From Symsagittifera roscoffensis (lineage: Eukaryota > Xenacoelomorpha > Acoela > Convolutidae): 31,052 bases of DNA. Under the pieces are notes generated by a model. It saw nothing but the letters and a program-made list of their open reading frames with translations, ran no database searches and was not told where the DNA came from. Shown here in pieces: positions 20,577 through 26,882 of the stretch. How positions within the stretch are numbered: the stretch's first letter is position 1; the number at the start of each line of letters is the position of its first letter. The stretch lies in contig NC_087069.1 in the NCBI RefSeq assembly GCF_963678635.1, positions 40,788,831 to 40,819,882 on the forward strand. The letters are read 5' to 3'. Position numbers and translations under genes: made by a program.

Positions 20577-20935
20577 GTTCGCATGCAAACGAAAGCTGGT
20601 CAAAAGTCGTTTGACTGATGGCCTAAAAATGGTAACTTTTTACTTTGCCCTAAACAGACCAGAAAATCAACAGGCAAGGTCGAGACGGTGAAAAACGAGT
20701 AGAATTAAGGTAGCTGACGCCTGCCAGTCGTTGATAGGTACTTTTTCTACGCTCCGTCGCTGTGTGATATTTGGGCGAATGTTACATAGACGTTTTTATG
20801 GCGCTCCTGGGTGGGCCTGTTAAAGGCATGAAACCATCATGATCAGCAAGCGTTTCAGCGACGAACCCTCCGCTCCGGGCGTATGCCCGAGTTAGAGGCC
20901 TTAATGACCGTTATTGTACTAGGGGGAAGGTGCGT

Positions 20936-21002
20936 ACCCTCCGTCTAGTGCAATTTAGCTTTTTAACTTAGTTAACACCGAAAATTCCGGGGGCCGGAGG
21001 GT
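20936..21002 (+). repeat. 67-bp palindromic unit M1
   Basis: Bounded by ACCCTCCG and CGGAGGGT and centred on TTAAC-TTA-GTTAA (20963-20975). An AATTT/AAATT stem lies between. The outer 8 bp and the inner 5 bp are symmetric about base 34 of 67. Shares most of its interior with M2. Confidence 0.75.
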
Positions 21003-21045
21003 TAGGTGGGAAATCTAGAGCCCGCTTGTCCTGAGGTCCCAGGAC

Positions 21046-21196
21046 CAAAAACAACTAAAGAGAAAGCGTAAAACCAAACAAAAATAGTGTATAACCAAGA
21101 AAAAGCCAAAAACATATTTATATAAAGACAAAAAAGTACAAAAAACAGTAAAAAAATCCAAAAAAGACCAAAAAAAGTGAAAAACGTAAAGTGACA
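21046..21196 (+). other. A-rich, low-structure spacer in the leader
   Basis: About 150 nt built almost entirely of A with scattered C, G and T (motifs such as ccaaaaa, agaaaaagcc and aaaaaagtacaaaaaacag). It stands between palindromic units M1 and M2 and contrasts with the structured sequence on both sides. No coding potential. Confidence 0.6.
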
Positions 21197-21310
21197 GTTT
21201 ATTTGTTATTTCCGGACGAGATGTGATCTGACCTTCCTATTTGTTGTTGTTTCAGGTTGATTCATATCGTTTCTGATAGAAAGATTGTGTGTTTTGGTGA
21301 AGGGTTGGAT

Positions 21311-21377
21311 ACCCTCCCTCGAGTGTAATTTGAGTGTTTAAGCACGTTAATGGTGATTTTGCCGGTGGCCGGAGGGT
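21311..21377 (+). repeat. 67-bp palindromic unit M2
   Basis: Bounded by ACCCTCC and GGAGGGT. The central TTAAGCACGTTAA sits at the same offset as in M1, and like M1 it has TC.AGTG.AATTT on the left arm and GCCGG.GGCC before the closing motif. Confidence 0.75.
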
Positions 21378-21536
21378 AGAGTGGCAAGCTGATCAACGTG
21401 TTCCACACTCAACAGGGACATCAAGGACAACATCCGCAACGACTGTTGGGTATCGTTGAAGCAATTTTAGTATCGTTCGGGTACTATTTCTTTAAAACTT
21501 AAGTGGTGGGGGGCACGATTGGCGCGGTCCGATTGT

Positions 21537-21603
21537 ACCCTCCATCGATTACAAATTTCCGAGTTAAGGGTCTTAATTCGGATATTTTGGTGCAAAGGAG
21601 GGT
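21537..21603 (+). repeat. 67-bp palindromic unit M3
   Basis: Bounded by ACCCTCC and GGAGGGT. The centre TTAAG-GGT-CTTAA is a perfect stem that replaces the C-G closing pair of M1 by G-C. It is extended by TCCGA/TCGGA. It is the most nearly perfect palindrome of the four. Confidence 0.75.
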
Positions 21604-22012
21604 ATAGTACTATTCATTAACGACTATTAATAGATTATTATCCTTATTATATATTACTTATCTCCTATTTAGACCCAAGAAACACCCATTTTTTGTCGAA
21701 AATTACCAATTTTCGACCAAACCGTAGACCCCCAAATTTTCGGATATCCGAGCTTTTCCGATAGGCAAAAAGCTTTTATATAGAGAGTAGCTACGTAGTT
21801 CGATCCCCTTCACTAAGGAAACCGCGTGAGCAAAGACTCAGTAGAAGTTAGGAAAACGAAAATTTTTCGATCAAAATTTTGATAATTTTCTGTATTTTGT
21901 CAATCTGTTTTGGGGATCGAGTTTTTGAGTTTTTAGAGTTAGAGCAATACAATTTTTTGCGTTAGGAGCGTGCTAGCATAACGTGCTCGGTTACTAGAGA
22001 AATTTTTGGGTA

Positions 22013-22079
22013 ACCCTCCGAGTAGCTCCGTGGATAGAGCTAACGACTTAAGGTTTGGAAAAGGAAGGAATCGGAGGGT
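22013..22079 (+). repeat. 67-bp palindromic unit M4, with tRNA-like 5' half
   Basis: Bounded by ACCCTCCG and CGGAGGGT and again exactly 67 bp, but with an unrelated interior. GTAGCTCCGTGGATAGAGC resembles a tRNA D arm and A box (GCTC/GAGC stem). No T arm or B box follows, so it is not a tRNA gene. Confidence 0.65.
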
Positions 22080-22410
22080 CCAAATTTGATAGTTTTTGGC
22101 CAAAATTTTGTTTCTAAACCAATTTTGGTCCGGTTTTTTGCATTATTCCAGTGCCGTACAGGGCTACTACGCTCATTTCAAGTATTTTTAGGCACTTTCG
22201 ACCGGAATTGCGAAAAAAGTCTTTCAGATCCTATACAGGTGGTGAAAAAGGCCATTTTGACGAACGCGTTTTTGGCGATTTCTCAAAGACTAGTTATCCG
22301 ATCGGGATAATTTTGGTACCATAAGTCGACGTTTTTGACCACTTTTCCGAATCGCAACCGTTTTTGGGTTGATTATTTCGGAAAAGAAAAAGTTTTAGAA
22401 TTTGTTGGTT

Positions 22411-22440
22411 CGGAGGGTCCAAATCACGGGCAACCCTCCG
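22411..22440 (+). repeat. Short hairpin with the leader motif in reversed order
   Basis: CGGAGGGT, 14 nt, ACCCTCCG: an 8-bp perfect stem using the same motif pair as units M1-M4 but inside out. It could alternatively pair with motifs further away. Confidence 0.7.
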
Positions 22441-22574
22441 AGCGGCAGAAAATTTTATCAAAACATCCTTTTATTCAACTGGAAAGGTTGACCGTGTCAG
22501 CCAACCTAGTTTTAAGTCAGGTAGACCGCTTTCAGAGGCTTTACTGCGGTGATATAACCCTTTTTCTTGATTTT

Positions 22575-22960
22575 GGGGGAACCCTCCGAGGTGACCCTCC
22601 GGAGTCAGCTAAACCCTTTAGCAACCCTCCTTAGTGGAAATATTCCACGAGATCACCCTAAGAAGTTAAAACAGCTCCCCTTAGAGCTCCTAGCTTGTTT
22701 TGACGCTTTTTGAAGCGAGGGGGAGAACCTTCTAAGCGAGATCGAAAAATTTGAAAATTTTGGAGGTACCCTCCGAAGTAACCCTCCGGAGCATATTAAG
22801 CATCTTATTGACCCTCCTTAGTAAATTTGGGGGGACCCTCCGAGGTAACTTGGGTGATTAGGGTACCCTCCGAAGTAACTTGGGTGATCAAGGTACCCTC
22901 CGAGGTAACCCTCCGGAGCGTCTTAAACCTTCCAACGATCTTCCTTGTTAGAGACTTGAG
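22575..22960 (+). repeat. Cluster of ACCCTCCG repeats (three ~65-bp units and a 30-bp tandem array)
   Basis: Three related units begin near 22581, 22768 and 22895: ACCCTCCGARGT, then 1-2 nt, then (A)CCCTCCGGAG, then a small hairpin such as GCTAAA-CCC-TTTAGC (unit 1) or TTAAG-cat-CTTAT (unit 2), then ACCCTCCTTAG (degenerate in unit 3). Between units 2 and 3, ACCCTCCGAGGTAACTTGGG with a 10-nt tail repeats at exactly 30-bp spacing (22835, 22865, 22895). Ten ACCCTCC copies lie in this stretch. Confidence 0.8.
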
Positions 22961-23151
22961 TAAACTTTCTGTGGCTATTTGGGCAACGGAAAATATCCAT
23001 TGAATTAGGATCATATTAGGATATTAGGCGTGCTTATCAGGATCATAAGAACCCATTTTGACCCGGAAATTCGTGATCAACTTTGGATTCTACATTGGGT
23101 GTATTAGAAGTACCCGAACAAAATTTTTTTTGATTGTGATTTTGGTTGTGT

Positions 23152-23336
23152 GGTTGCCTTGAGCTACTTAATAGGAAAGTTCGGGCAATCCGGGAACAAA
23201 TAAAGGAAGACCTCGGTGGGTGTATTAGGCAAATACACACCCACTTGAGAAGAAAAATTGTTCCCTACTCTCGTGCACTTGGAGCAGTCCGAGTGTGGGA
23301 GAGCTTTTTCATAGACTTTAGAAATTTTCGATCAGA
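23152..23336 (+). other. Structured RNA-like unit, copy 1 of a 185-bp tandem pair
   Basis: Predicted fold by eye, in three parts. Hairpin 1 is TTGCC..GAGCT/AGTTC.GGCAA (23154-23188). The central arm has an outer stem of 8 bp (23192-23199 with 23258-23265) enclosing a long hairpin GTGGGTGTATT-AGGCA-AATACACACCCAC with CTC/GAG at its base. Hairpin 3 is CTCTC..CACTTGG-AGCAGT-CCGAGTG..GAGAG (23268-23303), followed by CTTTTTC. I do not recognise it as a known RNA family. Confidence 0.6.
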
Positions 23337-23492
23337 GGTTGCCTTGAGCTACTTAGTAGGACAGCTCGGGCAATCGCAGGACACCTAAAAGAAGACCTCG
23401 GTGGGTGTATTAGGCAGACACACACCCACTTGAGAAGACTGTGTCCTGGGCTTCGTTCTTTCGGATCGTTCCGATTGGGGGAAGTCTTTTTC
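23337..23492 (+). other. Structured RNA-like unit, copy 2 of the 185-bp tandem pair
   Basis: The first 38 nt and the central hairpin are almost identical to copy 1. The 8-bp outer stem has changed on both sides (23377-23384 with 23441-23448) and still pairs perfectly. Hairpin 3 is CTTC..TCGG-ATCGTT-CCGA..GAAG (23451-23484), again with a 6-nt loop and followed by CTTTTTC. Paired changes with preserved pairing are the classic mark of a conserved RNA structure. Confidence 0.65.
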
Positions 23493-23915
23493 TTTAAGAC
23501 TAAGTTTTATTTATCTATTTCTGAATCATCACTGCTTTTTATCAAAGATTGTTTAATTTTAACAAAGCAGTGACTTGATAAATTGTGTGGCGATAAATTG
23601 ATACTGACAAAAGGTCGCTGTCACCTGTAGGATATTCTTATCTGATTATCGATTCTGTTTTGTGTGTCGATTATATCTTGTGGAAACTTAGTGATACTGT
23701 TATACTATACAACCGGGTTGAGTTGGCATTATATCAATACTGGGTAGACCCTGTGTGTAACTTTAGCTGAGTCACTAATTTAGTCGTGAGAGATCTAAGA
23801 GACATTTTGATACTGACGGAATCGAGTAGGCAGCGTTAAGTGATTTAACTAAACCTTGTTTGTGGTACGTTTGCATTGCCATCAAATTACGAATACTTTC
23901 ATTTTGATAAAAACT
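23493..23915 (+). other. Leader segment between the structured tandem and the gag start
   Basis: About 420 nt without the ACCCTCC motif or strong palindromes that I can see. A short inverted pair AGCAGTGA-like (tcactgctttt at 23527 and aaagcagtgac at 23564) forms one stem. I did not find a convincing primer-binding site (TGG followed by a tRNA 3'-end complement). Confidence 0.4.
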
Positions 23916-25160
23916 ATGCAGCGCAGGGACTCGCTAGGATCGACTACTAAAATTCCCAGGCTAAGCAAGGGAAGCACGCGGAAGTTTAGAACTAGGCGTA
24001 GCCAAACCTCGTTTAGCAGCGCTTCCGACGCGTTTGCTGAAGACGAATCGACTAAAGGTCAACCTGATCTTTCAGTGAGCGAAATGAAACTAAGGAGCGA
24101 GAAAAACCTCGATGGCAATCAAAGGCGGAGCGCCGAGGCCGAGCCTGCGAGCGAAACGCTGGTGGATCCCTTTGACGAAGGGGAGCGAACGCTCATTCGA
24201 CCCGACTTTGAGCCAGACGAGGTCCTCGAACGGGAGGAAGCCGAGAGGACAGAGGAGACCTCAGAGCGTCCCGAGGTCGAACCTCGGGAGGAAGTGTTGT
24301 ACAGGGGAATGTCCAAATCAGAGACTAAGAGCTATAAATGGAGAAAGGAACCTTCACATCTGACAAGTGCACACTCATCCTTGGCCAAACAGAGTAACAA
24401 CGCGATGATGTCGAGTATGAGTCCGGGTGAAGAGCAGACGTTCTCGAAGGCCAAGAAGAGTTGGAAGTCCTTGTACGACGAACGCATGGCGTCACTACCA
24501 ACTGTAGGTTTGACTTCCAGTGATGACTACCCGGAGATAACCCATCCGGATGTGAACTTCACACCGTGCCCAAGGAATGATATGAGCAGGAAGGCGTCAT
24601 CAACCTCGCCGACCAGGCCCATGTCAGATGGGATAACGATGGGAGCGTCGTCAACCTTCGACAGATTAATGACGTCGATGAGCAAGCTAAGAGGCGGTGC
24701 GTCATCAAGCACCAGGCTGCAGCCGCCGTTGACCTCATCTTCGCTGGGACTAACCCCGTCATTTGGGGCCACTGGCGACATAAGTGACATGTTCGCTGGC
24801 GTAATGAATGGTCTGGATGAACTGAGACGGGACATGACTAAAAGAATAGATCAGGTGGATGAGAGAGCTCACAAGGGTCAAGAGAATCTGAGAGACGAGC
24901 TAACGCACGTGAAGTCGCAGGCGAGGTTTGATCAGGCTCAATTGATTCATAACACCGATCAATGCCTGGCTGAGAGCCTGGCACAGGCAAACAAAGAGTC
25001 AGAGGAAAGAGAGGCAAGGATGACAAGAGAGATCGAGCGATTATTGAATGATCTTGATAATACCTACGCCCAAACGATGACTGGCCTGGAGAAGAGGTTA
25101 GACGCCAAATCTGACTTGATGATGCGGAAGCTTGACGCGATCCTGAATGGGAGTAGTTGA
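23916..25160 (+). CDS. Gag part 1: N-terminal region with coiled coil, ends at TGA
   Basis: The frame opens a little upstream, but the first ATG (23916, MQRRDSLGSTTK) is the sensible start, giving 414 residues. In order: a basic Ser/Thr/Arg-rich stretch, an acidic Glu-rich stretch (about 40-130), a Ser/Met-rich region, and a long heptad-like coiled coil from about residue 295 to 410 (LDELRRDMTKRIDQVDERA through LEKRLDAKSDLMM). There is no zinc finger and no capsid signature. It ends at TGA 25158-25160, after which the same frame stays open for 573 codons. It may be a matrix/assembly portion of Gag, made alone by termination and in extended form by readthrough. Sequence is clean, with no other stop. 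Confidence 0.8.
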   Translation: MQRRDSLGSTTKIPRLSKGSTRKFRTRRSQTSFSSASDAFAEDESTKGQPDLSVSEMKLRSEKNLDGNQRRSAEAEPASETLVDPFDEGERTLIRPDFEPDEVLEREEAERTEETSERPEVEPREEVLYRGMSKSETKSYKWRKEPSHLTSAHSSLAKQSNNAMMSSMSPGEEQTFSKAKKSWKSLYDERMASLPTVGLTSSDDYPEITHPDVNFTPCPRNDMSRKASSTSPTRPMSDGITMGASSTFDRLMTSMSKLRGGASSSTRLQPPLTSSSLGLTPSFGATGDISDMFAGVMNGLDELRRDMTKRIDQVDERAHKGQENLRDELTHVKSQARFDQAQLIHNTDQCLAESLAQANKESEEREARMTREIERLLNDLDNTYAQTMTGLEKRLDAKSDLMMRKLDAILNGSS

Positions 25161-26882
25161 CAGGAGCATTCCAACTCAAGGGAGCGCTCAAGCCATGCGA
25201 ATGTTGGAGATGGTACGGGCAACAGTGCCAGAGCCCAGCAGGGCTCGAGAACGAACTACGAACATAGAAACAAGGAGCGGCCAAGGGCAGCCCCGCAGAG
25301 GCCTGGCTGGACGAATCCAGTACCGCCGGAGGCAGATGCCACCCCGGAGACAAGATTGCCAACCGTGCCACAAGTCAGTTCGGTACCAGATCTGACTACA
25401 GTCTCGCAAGACACAACGATGTATGCCTCGATGTTTGAGCCTCTGAACAGATCTCTTGAAACATTCATCACCAAGCTCTCGAAGTCAACCGAGAGAGGAG
25501 AGAGGTCAAGAAGAACACTGAAAAAGCCGAAGTCATATAAAGACGAGTCAGACGGCTGCATCGATACTTGGATAGAGGTGATGAAGTTACACTTTGAGGA
25601 AGAGAATCTCTCCAAGAAACAAGAGTGCAGCGCGCTGACGAGCAACCTGGAGGGTACTGCATCAAATTGTGTAATGGCGAAAAGAGCCAATGAGAGAGAC
25701 AGCGCTCGCAAGATATTCGACATCCTGCTGAATCGTTTCGGCTCTGGAGTACAAGGGCACCAGGCTATGGTGAAGTTCGAGAAGAGGCGTCAGAGAGATG
25801 AAGAATCAATAGATAAATTCTTGGACGACCTTGAATTGCTCAGGAGGAGAAGCAACCCGGATGAGAGAATATCCGAGCGAAACTTGGCGATTGCTTCGAA
25901 GTTCATGGATGGAGTAAGGAGTGAGGAGTTGAAGACGACGTTGGCCACTCACTTCACCCTGTCGCTTGACCAGGTACCCACGCCCGACGACTTGCGTATG
26001 AAGTCACGCGAGTATTTACTCATAAAACCGAGGGCGCAAAACCGTTACAGCAATTATGGCAACTATAGCGGGACAAACACTGGTGCGAATTCCAGTTGGT
26101 ACAAACCTCGCGATGACATGGACAAGAGGAGGTCGTGCGCGAATTGTGGTTCGATGGACCATCACGTTTCTGCGTGTTCTGCATACAAACAGAAGATGAA
26201 GGCCATAGTCCACTTTCTTGAGGACGCCGACGCGACCGACGAGGATCATGAGGAGTACGTCAGGGGGCTCATCATGAAATATGGTCCGAGGTGTTTCTTC
26301 TGTAATTTGGAGGGACACTTCAAGTCGGATTGTACTCAATTTTGGGACGCAGTAGCGGACGCGAAACATCCCCGCCACGAAGAGGCGCTTTCGGGTGTCA
26401 AGGCCAGTCGAGCACGTCTGATGAACGAGGCTGAATCTCGGAGAAAGGAAACGACACCGAGCACCTTTGCGACCAAAAAGGTTAAGACATGGCCTGACGA
26501 GGTGGCAGCCTCGAATCTCGAAGCAGAGTCGTCTAGTCCACTCAAGGTGGATTACGGCCTGGCGGCAAGGACAGCGCTGCAGAATGTCAAACAGGACCTT
26601 GCCACGAAAGAAGTGGAGCAATGGGTAAGGTCGGAGCTGGAAAGCACAGATCTTCGGGAGAGTCTTAATGTCCTCGGTAAAGCGACAAAAGTAGAAGACA
26701 AAGAGGAGCCCAAGAAACAGGGACTAAAACTGAACGTTATATCTGGCAAGACTTTCGGCATGACGAAGGCGGGGACCAAAATAATGTCCATCATCTCAGT
26801 CGCAGGGCACCAGGTGGTCAAGAACTTGAGTGAACCATCCGAGATTACACTAATCACCTGGACATCTATGCCGACTACCTGA
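25161..26882 (+). CDS. Gag part 2: capsid-like domain and two CCHC zinc knuckles (same frame as part 1)
   Basis: In frame with part 1 directly after its TGA. The first ATG is at 25419 (MYASMFEPLN), so it is either translated by readthrough or starts there. Residues counted from 25161: a retrotransposon Gag/capsid-like region at about 110-300 (SLETFITKL, YKDESDGCIDTWIEVMKLHF, SIDKFLDDLELLRRR, SLDQVPTPDDLRMKSREYL), then CANCGSMDHHVSAC (about 326) and CFFCNLEGHFKSDC (about 378), both C-x2-C-x4-H-x4-C nucleocapsid knuckles that bind the element RNA. A Lys/Glu-rich tail follows. It ends at TGA 26880-26882, overlapping pol by 49 nt. Confidence 0.88.
   Translation, partial: QEHSNSRERSSHANVGDGTGNSARAQQGSRTNYEHRNKERPRAAPQRPGWTNPVPPEADATPETRLPTVPQVSSVPDLTTVSQDTTMYASMFEPLNRSLETFITKLSKSTERGERSRRTLKKPKSYKDESDGCIDTWIEVMKLHFEEENLSKKQECSALTSNLEGTASNCVMAKRANERDSARKIFDILLNRFGSGVQGHQAMVKFEKRRQRDEESIDKFLDDLELLRRRSNPDERISERNLAIASKFMDGVRSEELKTTLATHFTLSLDQVPTPDDLRMKSREYLLIKPRAQNRYSNYGNYSGTNTGANSSWYKPRDDMDKRRSCANCGSMDHHVSACSAYKQKMKAIVHFLEDADATDEDHEEYVRGLIMKYGPRCFFCNLEGHFKSDCTQFWDAVADAKHPRHEEALSGVKASRARLMNEAESRRKETTPSTFATKKVKTWPDEVAASNLEAESSSPLKVDYGLAARTALQNVKQDLATKEVEQWVRSELESTDLRESLNVLGKATKVEDKEEPKKQGLKLNVISGKTFGMTKAGTKIMSIISVAGHQVVKNLSEPSEITLITWTSMPTT

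Noticed and set aside
21520-21537. TGGCGCGGTCCGATTG as an LTR-element primer-binding site
   Set aside because: It starts TGG but does not match the 3' end of a tRNA I can name, and it lies 2.4 kb from gag with no LTR border visible.
22013-22079. tRNA-Leu(TAA)-like gene in palindromic unit M4
   Set aside because: A D-arm-like stretch and a CTTAAGG loop are present, but there is no T arm or B box, the anticodon stem does not pair, and the length is set by the shared ACCCTCC/GGAGGGT frame.
22835-22902. CRISPR-like 30-bp direct repeats
   Set aside because: Repeats are directly adjacent with no unique spacers, and the host is an animal with spliced genes.
22805-23014. Minus-strand frame with repeated VTSEGTLITQ peptide
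   Set aside because: The peptide repeat is only the 30-bp ACCCTCCGAGGTAAC tandem read backwards. It has no domain and lies in non-coding leader.
24838-25371. 177-codon minus-strand frame
   Set aside because: Antisense shadow of the gag coiled-coil region. Its low-complexity Ser/Leu content comes from reversed coding sequence.
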